This document shows positions 26,449-38,400 of a DNA stretch of 64,000 nucleotides, one piece after another. Made by a program: the position numbers and the translations under genes. Position 1 is the stretch's first letter; the number at the start of each line of letters is the position of its first letter. Origin of the DNA: Sporichthyaceae bacterium (GTDB taxonomy: Bacteria > Actinomycetota > Actinomycetes > Sporichthyales > Sporichthyaceae); assembly GCA_036269075.1 (NCBI GenBank), contig DATASX010000084.1, positions 1-64,000 on the forward strand. Direction: 5' to 3'. The notes beneath the pieces are model-generated. The model saw only the letters and a program-made list of their open reading frames with translations. It was not told the DNA's origin and did not search any database.

Positions 26449-27777
26449 TTGGTCGGCAGGCGTGGCGCGGCAGTTCTCGGGCCGCTGCTGGCGGCCGTCC
26501 TGATGCTTTCCGTCGTCCCGGCCGCGGCCGCCAAGTCCGATGCGGGCGTGACCAGGCTCGTCAGCGCCGGAGCCGGCGGCGTCCCGGCTGCCGGGCAGAG
26601 CTACGCGCCGGCGGTGAGCGCCGACGGCCGGTTCGTCGCGTTCGACTCCGACGCCTCGAACCTGGTCCCGGACGACCGCAACGACCGCAACGACGTGTTC
26701 GTGCGCGACCGGAAGGCCGGGGTCACCACCCGGGTCAGCACCGACAGCGCGAGCCACGAGGCCGACGGCTCCTCCTACACCCCGTCGATCTCCGGCGACG
26801 GCCGCTACGTGGCGTTCGTGTCCGACGCCGACAACCTCGTGCCCGGCGACACCAACAAGGCCACCGACGTGTTCCTCAAGGACCGCGTCACCAATCGCAC
26901 GACCCGGCTCTCGGTCGCCCTCGACGACCGCGAGACCACCGGCGGCTCGGCCCCGCAGATCAGCCGCAACGGCCGGTTCGTCGTCTACAGCGTCGGAACC
27001 CCGCTGCGGTCGATCGGGACCGACGAGGACCTGGCCGGCCTGTTCGTCTACGACATCACCACCGACAAGCGCGAGCGCCTCGGCCACCTCGAGGGCGACG
27101 ACCCGACGATCAGCGCCGACGGCCGCTGGGTGGCATTCAGCTCCGAGATCCGCGACCTGGTGCCCGGCGACACCAACCGCAAGGCCGACTGTTTCGTGTT
27201 CGACCGCAGGACCCGGCAGGTGCAGCGGGTCAGCGTCGGCGGCCGCCGCAGATTCCCCGGCGGCTGGTGGGCCGGTGAGGTCCAGGGCGACGGGGAGAGC
27301 ACCGGAGCGATCATCAGTACGGACGCCCGCTACGTGGCGTTCGTGTCCTCGGCGACCAACCTGGTGCCCGGCGACACCAACCATCGCGACGACGTCTTCC
27401 TGCGCGACCTGCTGACCGGGGCCACCCGACGGTTGAGCGTGTCCCAGCACGGCGAGCAGGGCGGCGGGGTCTCCGGCGGGCCGGTGCTGTCCGGCGACGG
27501 CACGGTGGTGGTGTTCCTGTCGCAGGCGTCGAACCTGGTCGCCGAGGACCCCGGCGGCCACGGGTACGACGTGTTCCGGCTCGAGCTGCCCAGCGGCGCG
27601 ATCACGCAGGTGAACGTGGCCCCGAACGGCGCCCAGCCGGACGGCGAGACCAGCTCGTTCCCGGCGCTTTCCGACGACGGTCGAGTCGTCGTGTTCGGCA
27701 CCCGGGCCCCGGACATCACCGGCCCGGCCGCCGGCGGGCACGACGAGATCATGGCCCGCGAGTACCCGAAGCCCTGA
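26449..27777 (+). CDS. Secreted TolB-like beta-propeller protein
   Basis: A 442-residue protein with a signal peptide (about residues 1-28, ending VVPAAAAKSD) and six or so PD40/TolB-type blades. Each blade repeats a pattern such as VSADGRFVAFDSDASNLVP and GDTNKATDVFLKDR. The GDTN-x-DVF sequence recurs at each blade end and may bind calcium. No catalytic residues are visible, so a binding or structural role outside the cell is likely. The start is a TTG with GGAGG four bases upstream. It converges on hemE. TACGCT at 26413-26418 is a possible -10. Confidence 0.82.
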   Translation: MVGRRGAAVLGPLLAAVLMLSVVPAAAAKSDAGVTRLVSAGAGGVPAAGQSYAPAVSADGRFVAFDSDASNLVPDDRNDRNDVFVRDRKAGVTTRVSTDSASHEADGSSYTPSISGDGRYVAFVSDADNLVPGDTNKATDVFLKDRVTNRTTRLSVALDDRETTGGSAPQISRNGRFVVYSVGTPLRSIGTDEDLAGLFVYDITTDKRERLGHLEGDDPTISADGRWVAFSSEIRDLVPGDTNRKADCFVFDRRTRQVQRVSVGGRRRFPGGWWAGEVQGDGESTGAIISTDARYVAFVSSATNLVPGDTNHRDDVFLRDLLTGATRRLSVSQHGEQGGGVSGGPVLSGDGTVVVFLSQASNLVAEDPGGHGYDVFRLELPSGAITQVNVAPNGAQPDGETSSFPALSDDGRVVVFGTRAPDITGPAAGGHDEIMAREYPKP

Positions 27778-27778
27778 C

Positions 27779-27795
27779 GCCCCGGGGCTCGGGGC
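27779..27795. terminator. Short hairpin between convergent stops
   Basis: GCCCCG / CGGGGC forms a 6-bp stem with a 5-base loop that fills the 19-base gap between the beta-propeller gene and hemE. No T-run; weak. Confidence 0.35.
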
Positions 27796-27796
27796 T

Positions 27797-28921
27797 TCAG
27801 GCCGCCGGCAGGCCCGCCGTGGCGGTGTGCACGTGCTCGACCAGGCGGGTCAGCACGTCCGGGTCGGTGTTCGGCAGCACCCCGTGGCCGAGGTTGAACA
27901 CGTGCCCGCTCAGGTCGGCCGCCGAGGCCAGCACCCGATCGGCGGCGACCTCGACGGCGTCCCATCCGGCGAGCAGCACCGCGGGGTCGAGGTTGCCCTG
28001 CAACGCCCGCCCCGGGCCGACCCGACGGGCCGCCTCGGCCAGCGGCACCCGCCAGTCGACCCCGACGACGTCGGCGCCGGCCTCCCCCATCAGGCCCAGC
28101 AGTTCACCCGTCGTGACGCCGAAATGGATGCGCGGCACATCCAGGTCGGCAACCGCCGCGAGCACCTTGGCACTGGCGTCGAACACGCAGTCCCGGTAGT
28201 CGGCCGGCGACAGCGCCCCGGCCCATGAGTCGAACAGCTGGATCGCGGAGGCGCCGGCGTCCACCTGCACCCGCAGGAACGTCGCGGTGATGGCGGCCAG
28301 GCGGTCCAGCAACGCCGTCCAGAGGTCGGGACGGCCGAGCATCAGGGCCTTGGTCTTCTCGTGGGTGCGCGACGGGCCGCCCTCGATCAGGTACGACGCC
28401 AACGTGAACGGCGCGCCCGCGAACCCGATCAGCGGCGTGCCGCCCAGCTCGGCGACCAGTCCTCGCACCGCGGTCGCGATCGGTTCGACGGCGGCCGGGT
28501 CCAGCGGCGGCAGCCGGTCCAGGTCGGCGAAATCGGCGAACGGCGTGGCGACCACCGGCCCCACCCCGGCGACGATGTCGAGGTCGACCCCGACCGCCCG
28601 CAGCGGAACCACGATGTCCGAGAACAGGATCGCCGCGTCCACCCCGTAGCGCCGCACCGGCTGCAGGGTGATCTCGACGACCAGCTCCGGCCGGGTGCAC
28701 GACTCGAGCATCCCCACCCCGGTGCGCAGGGCGCGGTACTCGGGCAACGCCCGCCCGGCTTGGCGCATGAACCAGACCGGCGTGCGGTCCACCGGCAATC
28801 GACGGCAGGCGCGCACGAAGCGCGAGTCGGCGGGATCCGGCCGATCGGCCGGCGTTCGGGCCACTGTTGCGGGAGACGACGACACGGCGGGAATCGTGTC
28901 ATGTATTGGCCCGTGGTCCAT
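27797..28921 (-). CDS. hemE: Uroporphyrinogen decarboxylase HemE
   Basis: HemE removes four carboxyl groups from uroporphyrinogen III to give coproporphyrinogen III, the branch point feeding CgoX, ferrochelatase and HemQ. The sequence carries [40 protein letters not shown] and [17 protein letters not shown], and ends with [12 protein letters not shown]. The start is uncertain: ATG at 28921 gives 374 residues, while GTG at 28885 gives a length closer to the family norm; neither has a clear ribosome site. It is divergent from the zinc-ribbon gene at 29031. Confidence 0.95.
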   Translation of the reverse strand: MDHGPIHDTIPAVSSSPATVARTPADRPDPADSRFVRACRRLPVDRTPVWFMRQAGRALPEYRALRTGVGMLESCTRPELVVEITLQPVRRYGVDAAILFSDIVVPLRAVGVDLDIVAGVGPVVATPFADFADLDRLPPLDPAAVEPIATAVRGLVAELGGTPLIGFAGAPFTLASYLIEGGPSRTHEKTKALMLGRPDLWTALLDRLAAITATFLRVQVDAGASAIQLFDSWAGALSPADYRDCVFDASAKVLAAVADLDVPRIHFGVTTGELLGLMGEAGADVVGVDWRVPLAEAARRVGPGRALQGNLDPAVLLAGWDAVEVAADRVLASAADLSGHVFNLGHGVLPNTDPDVLTRLVEHVHTATAGLPAA

Positions 28922-29030
28922 CCGGGCCGCGACACACCCCGGCAGTTCCACGGTTTTGTCGGACCCACCGTGCAACCTGAGGGCAACGCCGCGCGGTTGC
29001 GCCCGGTGTGCCCGGAAGGAAGGCAGCCCG

Positions 29031-29246
29031 ATGCTCCAGCACAACGCCTCGACCAACCGGTCGGCCGGTGCGGGAGAGGTCGTCCTGGACTGCCCGGACT
29101 GCCTCGAACGCCGACTGTTCGTCAGCCCCGACTGCGCCGCGCCGCTGGTCGGCGAGCGGGTGTGCACCGACTGCGGCGCCGCAGTTGTCCTGGTGGAGCC
29201 GTCCTCGCGCCCGTCCGTCCCGCGGACGTTGCGGCGCGTCGCCTGA
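29031..29246 (+). CDS. Small zinc-ribbon protein
   Basis: A 71-residue protein with CPDC at residues 21-24, a single Cys in SPDCAAP, and CTDC near residue 45, consistent with a treble-clef or ribbon zinc site. Basic residues lie at the C-terminus ([12 protein letters not shown]). AAGGAAGG lies about seven bases before the ATG. It sits between hemE (divergent) and the DUF3000 gene. I do not recognise a named family. Confidence 0.65.
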   Translation: MLQHNASTNRSAGAGEVVLDCPDCLERRLFVSPDCAAPLVGERVCTDCGAAVVLVEPSSRPSVPRTLRRVA

Positions 29247-29321
29247 GAGCCTGACGTCGCCGCCGCCGGCCCGGACCGACCGGGACTCGTGCCCCTCGCC
29301 TCGGTTCCTGACCGCAACTCC

Positions 29322-29333
29322 TACTCTGCCCCG
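29322..29333 (+). promoter_or_regulatory. Leaderless -10 element of the DUF3000 gene
   Basis: TACTCT occupies exactly -12 to -7 relative to the ATG at 29334, and there is no ribosome site in front of that ATG. This supports both the start choice and a leaderless transcript. Confidence 0.5.
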
Positions 29334-29903
29334 ATGGGCAATGACGCGCCCCAGTTCCCGCCGGAGTTCGCCGCGGCGCTGGACGCCGTGCGCGCGGTCG
29401 ACGTCCGGCCCGAGATGAGCCTGATCGAGGCCCCTGCGCCGGCCAAACTTGCCCCTTACGCGGCCGCGGTCGCGGCCACCGTCGAGGTGGACGGGGTCGA
29501 GATGGCCCGCGGACGCCTGGTCCTGCTGCACGACCCGGACGGCCACGAGGCCTGGGTGGGCACGATGCGGCTGGTCACCTACTTCCGTACCGAGCTCGAG
29601 GCCGAGCTGGTCACCGACCCGGTGCTGCCCGAGGTCGCCTGGGGCTGGTTGGCCCGCGCGCTGACCGACAACGGCGTCGCGCTGACCGCGGGCAGCGGCA
29701 CCGTCACCCGGGTGCAGAGCCAGGGCTTCGGTGAGCTGGCGGAGTCGGACGAGCCGGAGGGCGAGGTGGAGGTCCGCGCCTCCTGGTGCCCGGTCGACGA
29801 CCTGACTGCCCATGTGCAGGCCTGGCTCGACGCGCTCTGCGCCGCCGCCGGGCTCCCGCCGGCGGACCCGGAGGTCCGGGCCCTGCACGGCCGAGTCCGC
29901 TGA
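29334..29903 (+). CDS. DUF3000-family actinobacterial protein
   Basis: A 189-residue protein of the DUF3000 family, found in actinobacteria between hemE and the RNase D gene. It contains FAAALDAVRAVDVRPEMSL and GWLARALTDNGVALTAGSGT, and an acidic C-terminal half (ASWCPVDDLTAHVQAWLDAL). Function is unknown; no signal or membrane segment. I chose ATG 29334 over the GTG at 29289 because of the -10 element at the leaderless distance. It is conserved core rather than accessory. Confidence 0.85.
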   Translation: MGNDAPQFPPEFAAALDAVRAVDVRPEMSLIEAPAPAKLAPYAAAVAATVEVDGVEMARGRLVLLHDPDGHEAWVGTMRLVTYFRTELEAELVTDPVLPEVAWGWLARALTDNGVALTAGSGTVTRVQSQGFGELAESDEPEGEVEVRASWCPVDDLTAHVQAWLDALCAAAGLPPADPEVRALHGRVR

Positions 29904-30201
29904 AGCGCCAAGCAAAGGTAAAGGTCAAGACCACCGCTAGGTCTTCGGTAAAGGAACCGTCAACCCCCGAGACGGTAACTCGAACGGACCAACGCCCGGT
30001 CACGCCGCTGAATCTCGTGCTTCGGTAGCTGTGAACAGCACATTTTCCAGTAAAACCTCCTGTGTCCGCTTGGCCCCGGATCGTAAACGGTGGGGCCCCT
30101 GAGACAGATTTGGTAAAGAAACAGCATAAATAGCTCAAGGACTGCTTTGGTTAGGCCGATGGATAGCTAAAGACCATCGCAACGAGACCTCCGGGGGAAC
30201 G
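29904..30201 (+). promoter_or_regulatory. AT-richer leader of the WhiI-like regulator gene
   Basis: Nearly 300 bases hold no gene and are less GC-rich than the surroundings, with several GGTAAAG/GTAAAC strings (29918, 29947, 30080, 30110). GCCGATGG at 30155-30162 resembles the -10 (GCCGATAA) of the sigma-WhiG/sigma-28 promoter class. The -35 match at the correct distance (TCAA in place of TAAA, 16 bases) is poor. In Streptomyces, whiI depends on sigma-WhiG, which makes this worth testing. Confidence 0.3.
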
Positions 30202-30879
30202 GTGTTGACTCAGCAGCCCGCAAGCACCACGCCGCAGCAAGTACGTCTGCCCCGCGTGCCCCGGCAGGCCGCTCCCCAGGCGCTGCGTCCCGGCAGCGTC
30301 CCCGAGAACGCCTCCTTCACCGCCATGGTCGTCGGTGCCGACGCGTACCGCCGCGCGATGAGCGTGCGCCGGCTGCGCTCGCTCGGCGCCCGCGACGTCG
30401 CCGAGGCCGGCACCGTGCTGCAGGCCCGGGCTTGGGCCCGCACCGGCGGCCCGCGTGAGGTCTGTCTGGCCGACGCGCTCCTCCCGGACGGCTCCGGCAT
30501 CATGCTGCTGGCCGAGCTGCAGCGCAACGGCTGGGCCGGTTGCGCACTGGTTCCCCAGAAGGACGGCGCCCGCGCCGTGCACGCGGCCCTGGCCGCCCGC
30601 ATCCGCAGCAGCGTCCTGGCCGGTCGCTCCGGCGGGGGCGCCACCGCCGGTACCGACTCCGAGTCCGCCCGCGCCGCGGCCCGCCTCGGGCTGTCCGACC
30701 GGGAGGTCGAGGTCCTGCGCCACGTGGCCGAGGGCCGCGCGAACCGCGACGTCGGCGAGGCCATGGGCCTGTCCGCCCTGACCATCAAGAGCCACCTGGC
30801 CCGCATCGCCCGCAAGCTCGGCACCGGCGACCGCGCCGGCATGGTCGCCGCCGCGATGCGTGCCCGCGTCATCGACTGA
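30202..30879 (+). CDS. whiI: WhiI-like atypical response regulator, LuxR-type HTH
   Basis: A 225-residue protein with a proline-rich N-terminal tail (1-38), a receiver-like domain (about 40-135) and a NarL/LuxR helix-turn-helix (about 163-222: LSDREVEVLRHVAEGRANRD, LTIKSHLARIARKLG). Asp91 in CLADALLPDGSG aligns with the phospho-acceptor. The acidic pocket at the first strand is reduced to VVGADAY, so canonical phosphorylation is doubtful. In Streptomyces, WhiI lies, from memory, in the same neighbourhood (hemE, DUF3000, WhiI, RNase D). There it is an atypical regulator that pairs with BldM to switch on late sporulation genes. Orthology is inferred from position and architecture. GTG start after a GGGGGA site. 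Confidence 0.8.
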   Translation: MLTQQPASTTPQQVRLPRVPRQAAPQALRPGSVPENASFTAMVVGADAYRRAMSVRRLRSLGARDVAEAGTVLQARAWARTGGPREVCLADALLPDGSGIMLLAELQRNGWAGCALVPQKDGARAVHAALAARIRSSVLAGRSGGGATAGTDSESARAAARLGLSDREVEVLRHVAEGRANRDVGEAMGLSALTIKSHLARIARKLGTGDRAGMVAAAMRARVID

Positions 30880-30901
30880 GCAACCCGAAAGCGTTCGACA
30901 A

Positions 30902-30937
30902 CCGGCGTCCGGCAGGCCCTCGAGCCCCGGACGCCGG
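30902..30937 (+). terminator. Hairpin after the WhiI-like gene
   Basis: CCGGCGTCCGG / CCGGACGCCGG is a perfect 11-bp stem with a 14-base loop, starting 22 bases after the stop. No T-run follows. Confidence 0.55.
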
Positions 30938-31022
30938 CCCGCGTTCTGACCGCACAGCGCACAAACTCACGGTGCCCGGACATCGAACGGGCGCCGGACG
31001 TTTGCGCAACCGTTGCACCCCG

Positions 31023-31035
31023 TACGGTATGCCGC
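31023..31035 (+). promoter_or_regulatory. -10 element directly before the RNase D start
   Basis: TACGGT at 31023-31028 ends seven bases before the GTG at 31036. With TTTGCG about 16 bases further upstream it forms a plausible promoter for a leaderless mRNA. Confidence 0.45.
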
Positions 31036-32304
31036 GTGGAAACGGCCGCGGAGCAGACGCAGGACCGTACGCCCGTTCCACTGCTCGACCCGGTCGACGG
31101 CCTGCCGGACGTCGTCGAGGACCCCCGTGCTTTGGCCGCGGCGGCCGCGGCGCTGGCCGCCGGCACCGGCCCGGTGGCCGTCGATGCCGAGCGCGCCTCC
31201 GGTTACCGCTACGGCCAGCGGGCCTATCTGATCCAGCTGCGCCGCGCCGAGGCCGGCACCGTGCTGATCGACCCGATCGCCTGCCCGGACCTCAAGCCGC
31301 TCATCGAAGCCATGACCGGGCCGGAGTGGGTACTGCACGCCGCCAGCCAGGACATCCCGTGCCTGGCCGAGGTCGGCCTGCGGCCCACCGCGATCTTCGA
31401 CACCGAACTGGCCGGACGGCTGCTGGGCTATCCGCGGGTCGGGCTGGGCAGCATCGTCGAGGAGGTCCTCGGGCTGGCCCTGGAGAAGGGCCACTCGGCC
31501 GCCGACTGGTCGGTGCGCCCGTTGCCCGAGCCGTGGCTGCGCTATGCGGCGTTGGATGTCGAGGTGCTGGTCGAACTCCGTGACGCCCTCGAGGCGCAGT
31601 TGGCCGAGACCGGCAAGCTGGACTGGGCGCGCCAGGAGTTCGCCGCGATCGTCTCGGCACCGTTGCCGGCCCCGCGGGCCGACCCCTGGCGGCGGGCCTC
31701 CGGCCTGCACCGGGTGCGACGGCCGCGGCAGTTGGCGATCGTGCGGGCCATGTGGGAGACCCGCGACCGGATGGCCCAGTCCCGGGACATCGCGCCGGGC
31801 CGGGTGCTGCCGGACACCGCGATCGTCGAGGCCGCGCTGGCCACACCGGCCACGGTCGAGGCGTTGGCCGAGATCTCGGTGTTCGGCGGACGGGCGACCC
31901 GCCGGTCGCTCACCCAATGGTTCGCCGCGATCGAGACGGCCCGGGCGTTGCCGGACAATCAGTTGCCGCCGGCGCACGTGGTCGCCACCGGGCCGCCGCC
32001 TGCCCGGTCCTGGCCCGAACGCGACCCGGCCGCCGCGGCCCGGCTCGCCGCGCTGCGCTCGGTCGTGGGTGCGCTGGCGGACAAGAACCACCTGCCGACG
32101 GAGAACCTGCTCGCCCCGGAGAGCCTGCGCCGGTTGGCGTGGTCGCCGCCCGATCCGTTCGACCGCGAGGTGATCACGACGACCTTGCGTGAGCTGGGTG
32201 CCCGGGCGTGGCAGATCGAGCTGACGGCCACCACGATCACCGAGGCGTTGGAAACGGCCGCCGAAACCCCGGCGGAGGAGGAATCCGGCGACCCGTCACC
32301 CTGA
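31036..32304 (+). CDS. rnd: Ribonuclease D-like 3'-5' exonuclease with HRDC domain
   Basis: A 422-residue DEDD-family exonuclease that would trim stable RNA 3' ends. Asp50 and Glu52 in VAVDAERASG form motif I. FDTELAGRLLG carries motif II, and LRYAALDVEVLVELRD carries motif III with its Tyr and Asp. An HRDC domain follows (about 225-300; QLAIVRAMWETRDRMA), with a further helical C-terminus and an acidic tail. The start is GTG with a -10 element at the leaderless distance. It is convergent with dxs, 11 bases between stops, in the order also seen in mycobacteria. Confidence 0.9.
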   Translation: METAAEQTQDRTPVPLLDPVDGLPDVVEDPRALAAAAAALAAGTGPVAVDAERASGYRYGQRAYLIQLRRAEAGTVLIDPIACPDLKPLIEAMTGPEWVLHAASQDIPCLAEVGLRPTAIFDTELAGRLLGYPRVGLGSIVEEVLGLALEKGHSAADWSVRPLPEPWLRYAALDVEVLVELRDALEAQLAETGKLDWARQEFAAIVSAPLPAPRADPWRRASGLHRVRRPRQLAIVRAMWETRDRMAQSRDIAPGRVLPDTAIVEAALATPATVEALAEISVFGGRATRRSLTQWFAAIETARALPDNQLPPAHVVATGPPPARSWPERDPAAAARLAALRSVVGALADKNHLPTENLLAPESLRRLAWSPPDPFDREVITTTLRELGARAWQIELTATTITEALETAAETPAEEESGDPSP

Positions 32305-32315
32305 CGGCGGGTGGG

Positions 32316-34229
32316 TCACGGGTTCATGGTCGGCGCCGGCTGCGGGACCTTGCCTGCGTCGAGCCCGGCCATGGTCTCCACGACGGCCCGCGAGACATCC
32401 TGCGCGGTCAGCCCTATCGAGGCGAGCACCTCGCCGCGGGTGCCGTGTTCGAGGAATCGTGCCGGGATGCCGTGGTCCCGCAGCGGAGTGTCGACGCCGG
32501 CAGCCCGCAGCTGCTGCGCGACCGCGGAACCGATGCCGCCGCTACGCACGCCGTCCTCGACCGTCACCACCAGCCGGTGGTCGGCGGCCAGTTCCACCAG
32601 AGCCTCCTCGATCGGCTTGACCCAGCGCGGGTCGACGACGGTCACCCCGATGCCCTGGTCGGCCAGCCGGCCGGCGACCTCCAGCCCCAGGCCCGCCATC
32701 GCGCCGACCGCCACCAGCAGCACGTCGAAGGCACCGGAGCGAAGCAGCACATCGACCCCACCGCGGCGTTCGATTGCCGGGATCTCGGCCGGCAGGTCAC
32801 CCTTCGGGTACCGCACAACGGTCGGACCGTCGGAGACGGCCACGGCCTCGTCGAGCTGGGCTCGCAGCTGCGCGCCGTCGCGCGGCGCGGCAATGCGTAG
32901 TCCAGGCACGACACCCAGCATCGCCAGGTCCCACATGCCGTGGTGGCTGGCGCCGTCCGGGCCGGTGACCCCGGCGCTGTTGAGCACGAACGTCACCGCG
33001 CAGCCGTGCAGCGCTACGTCGAACAGCACCTGGTCGAAGGCCCGATTGAGGAACGTGGAGTAGACCGCGACGACCGGGTGCATGCCGCCCATCGCCAGCC
33101 CGGCGGCCGAGGTGACCGCGTGCTGCTCGGCGATCCCGACGTCGTAGACGCGCTCCGGGTAGGCCGCGGCGAAAGCCTTGAGCCCCACCGGGATCAGCAT
33201 CGCCGCGGTGATCGCGACGACGTCCGGCCGGCGTTGCCCGAGCCCGACCATCTCCTCGGCGAACACCGAGGTCCACGAGATCCCGCCGGACGGAGTCAGC
33301 GGCAGGCCGGTCTCCGGGTCGGATACGCCGATGCCGTGGAAGCGGTCGGCCTGGTCGTTCTCGGCCGGCGCGTAGCCCTCGCCCTTGCGGGTGATTGCGT
33401 GCACGATGACCGGGCCGCCGAAGTTGCGGGCCCGGACCAGCGCGGCGGACAGGGCCTCGACGTCGTGCCCGTCGATCGGGCCGAGGTACTTCAGGCCCAA
33501 GTCCTCGAACAGGCCCTGCGGGGCGACCGCGTCCTTGACGCCCTTCTTGAGCCCGTGCAGGGCGGTGAACAGCGAGCCGCCGATCAGCGGGGTGCGGCGC
33601 ACCCGCTTGCCGCCCCAGCGCAGGAAGCGCTCGTAGCTCGGCATGGTGCGCAGCGCCGACAGGTGCCGGGCCAGGCCGCCGATGGTCGGCGCGTAGGAGC
33701 GCTCGTTGTCGTTGACCACGATGATGACCGGGCGGTCGGCGTCGGCGATGTTGTTCAACGCCTCCCAGGCCATGCCGCCGGTCAGCGCACCGTCGCCGAC
33801 GACGGCGACCACGGCTCGGTGCGCCTCGCCGCGCAATGCCCGTGCCTTGGTCAGGCCGTCGGCGTAGGACAGCGCGGTCGACGCGTGCGAGTTCTCGACC
33901 AGGTCATGCTCGGACTCGGCCCGCGACGGGTAACCGGACAGGCCACCGGCCTGTCGCAGGCGGTCGAACTTCGCCGCGCGCCCGGTCAGCAGCTTGTGGA
34001 CGTAGGCCTGGTGACCGGTGTCCCACACGATCGTGTCCTGCGGGGAATCGAAGACCCGGTGCAGCGCGATCGTCAGCTCGACGGCGCCGAGGTTCGGGCC
34101 GAGGTGCCCGCCGGTGCGGGACACGGCCTCGATCAGGAAGGTCCGGATCTCGGCGGCCAACGCGTCGAGCTGATCGGTCGGCAACCGTTTGAGGTCGGCC
34201 GGACCGTGGATCGACTCGAGCAGTCCCAC
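32316..34229 (-). CDS. dxs: 1-deoxy-D-xylulose-5-phosphate synthase Dxs
   Basis: Dxs condenses pyruvate and glyceraldehyde 3-phosphate, using thiamine diphosphate, in the first step of the MEP isoprenoid pathway. The 637-residue protein has [19 protein letters not shown] followed by the VNDNERS metal/ThDP motif, YLGPIDGHD, and the transketolase-like TSVFAEEMV and [15 protein letters not shown] blocks. I place the start at the GTG at 34229 ([17 protein letters not shown]), which gives the normal length and has GGAGG nine bases upstream. Longer in-frame starts add a low-complexity basic extension. Confidence 0.95.
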   Translation of the reverse strand: MGLLESIHGPADLKRLPTDQLDALAAEIRTFLIEAVSRTGGHLGPNLGAVELTIALHRVFDSPQDTIVWDTGHQAYVHKLLTGRAAKFDRLRQAGGLSGYPSRAESEHDLVENSHASTALSYADGLTKARALRGEAHRAVVAVVGDGALTGGMAWEALNNIADADRPVIIVVNDNERSYAPTIGGLARHLSALRTMPSYERFLRWGGKRVRRTPLIGGSLFTALHGLKKGVKDAVAPQGLFEDLGLKYLGPIDGHDVEALSAALVRARNFGGPVIVHAITRKGEGYAPAENDQADRFHGIGVSDPETGLPLTPSGGISWTSVFAEEMVGLGQRRPDVVAITAAMLIPVGLKAFAAAYPERVYDVGIAEQHAVTSAAGLAMGGMHPVVAVYSTFLNRAFDQVLFDVALHGCAVTFVLNSAGVTGPDGASHHGMWDLAMLGVVPGLRIAAPRDGAQLRAQLDEAVAVSDGPTVVRYPKGDLPAEIPAIERRGGVDVLLRSGAFDVLLVAVGAMAGLGLEVAGRLADQGIGVTVVDPRWVKPIEEALVELAADHRLVVTVEDGVRSGGIGSAVAQQLRAAGVDTPLRDHGIPARFLEHGTRGEVLASIGLTAQDVSRAVVETMAGLDAGKVPQPAPTMNP

Positions 34230-34398
34230 GAGCTGCGTCCTCCCAAGCCTGGCGATGTTCCGGGGATCAATCGTAGGGCCGCCCCGCCACAGACCCGGAT
34301 CCGCCGCCGTTCTACGCCGGACACAGGCGGACAATCGGTTCCATGTGGGCTGCCCAGGTTGCGGCGAACGAAATCGGCGCTCGCGGCGTCCTTCTCCC

Positions 34399-35423
34399 GT
34401 GACGCCTCGAGCCCGCACCGCCGCCCTGCTGGTCGCGACCGGCCTGCTGACCGCGGCCTGCGGCAGCGGCGCGCACCGCGCGTCCTACGGACCCGTGCCG
34501 GCCGCCTCGGCGACCCCGACGTCCGGCGACCTGTCGGCCCCGACCAGCCCCACCGGACCGGAGGCGGCTGCAACAGCCGCTGCCCAGACCGAGGCGGACC
34601 GGCTGGTCGGCCTGGTCGATCCCCCGGCCGGGTCGACCGTGGTGGCGCAGGCCCCGCCGAGCCTGACCGGCCCGGCCGAGCAGCCGGCGATGAGCAATCT
34701 GGTGTTCGGCGCCCGGTTCTGGTCGATGCCGCTGTCGTTCGGCGCCGCCCAGCAATGGGCGTCGAAGCAGCAACCGGGCGGGATGGATGCCCGGGGCCCG
34801 GGATTCGGCAGCACCTCCGTGCACGGCACCGTGGTGATGCTGGACCGGATCTACCCCGCCCCCACCGACCCGCGCTGGTCCGTCGACGAGCTCCAGTTGT
34901 CGATCGCCCCGCACGACGCCAACTCGTCCTACCTGCGCGCCGATGCCCGGGTGGCGCCGCTCGACCAGCACCCCTTGCAGGACACGACGTCGGGGCCGCG
35001 GGTCCGGGTCGCGGCGGCCGGCCCATGCCCGAGCGACGTGGCCGGGGCGGTGGGGGTGAGCAATCCGGGGCAGTCCGACCTGGACTCGATGCTGGTCCCG
35101 GCCGGCGGCCCGAGCGCGGCGTTGGTGTGCCGGTACTACGGCAACGGCCACGGGAACCGGCTGATCCACACCTGGCAGCTCGGCCCGGCCCAGGCAGCGA
35201 AACTGGCCGCCGCCGCTCGCGCCGTCTCGTTGGCCCACGACGACAACGTGATCCGGCACTGCCCGGCCGGGTTCGGCGCGGTCAGCGTGATCGCGTTCGC
35301 CTACCCCGGCCGGCCCGACGTCGACCTGTGGAACACCGACGACGGCTGCACGTTCGGCGCCAACGGTCATGTGCGCAACGATTTCGGCGGCCTGCCCGAC
35401 GAGCCGTCGTCGGCGCCCTCGTC

Positions 35424-35427
<4 letters not shown>
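34399..35427 (+). CDS. Putative lipoprotein of unknown function
   Basis: A 342-residue protein from GTG 34399. The signal peptide ends LLTAACGSG, so the Cys near residue 18 would be lipidated. A Pro/Thr/Ser-rich linker follows and then a globular region without recognised motifs, containing scattered cysteines ([39 protein letters not shown]) that could form two disulfides. No ribosome site is clear before the GTG. The gene ends on acnA; the two stop codons share the palindrome CTAG. I do not recognise the family. Confidence 0.65.
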
Positions 35428-38159
<2,732 letters not shown>

Positions 38160-38236
38160 CGACGACTCCCCTTCTGATCGCGGCGTCTGGGACATCCTTA
38201 CCCCCGCCGTCCGACACTCTCGCGACCGCTCCCGAA

Positions 38237-38254
38237 TATCTTGACGTCAAGATA
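38237..38254. promoter_or_regulatory. Perfect 18-bp palindromic operator between acnA and egtA
   Basis: TATCTTGACGTCAAGATA is fully self-complementary and AT-rich in an otherwise GC-rich region. It resembles sites bound by dimeric regulators of MarR-like type. It lies 78 bases from the acnA start and 147 from egtA, so acnA is the more likely target. Confidence 0.7.
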
Positions 38255-38400
38255 CATCACGTCGAGCGGAATTTTCGCGGGCTCCGGCGAGTCGGAGCTT
38301 CCGCGGTACGTAAGAGGCTCACCTGAAATTTTTTGGGTAGCGGGACGTAGGGTCGCCGGAGCGAGATCAACTTGCCCGGTCTGCGAGGCGGAGGTGCAGG

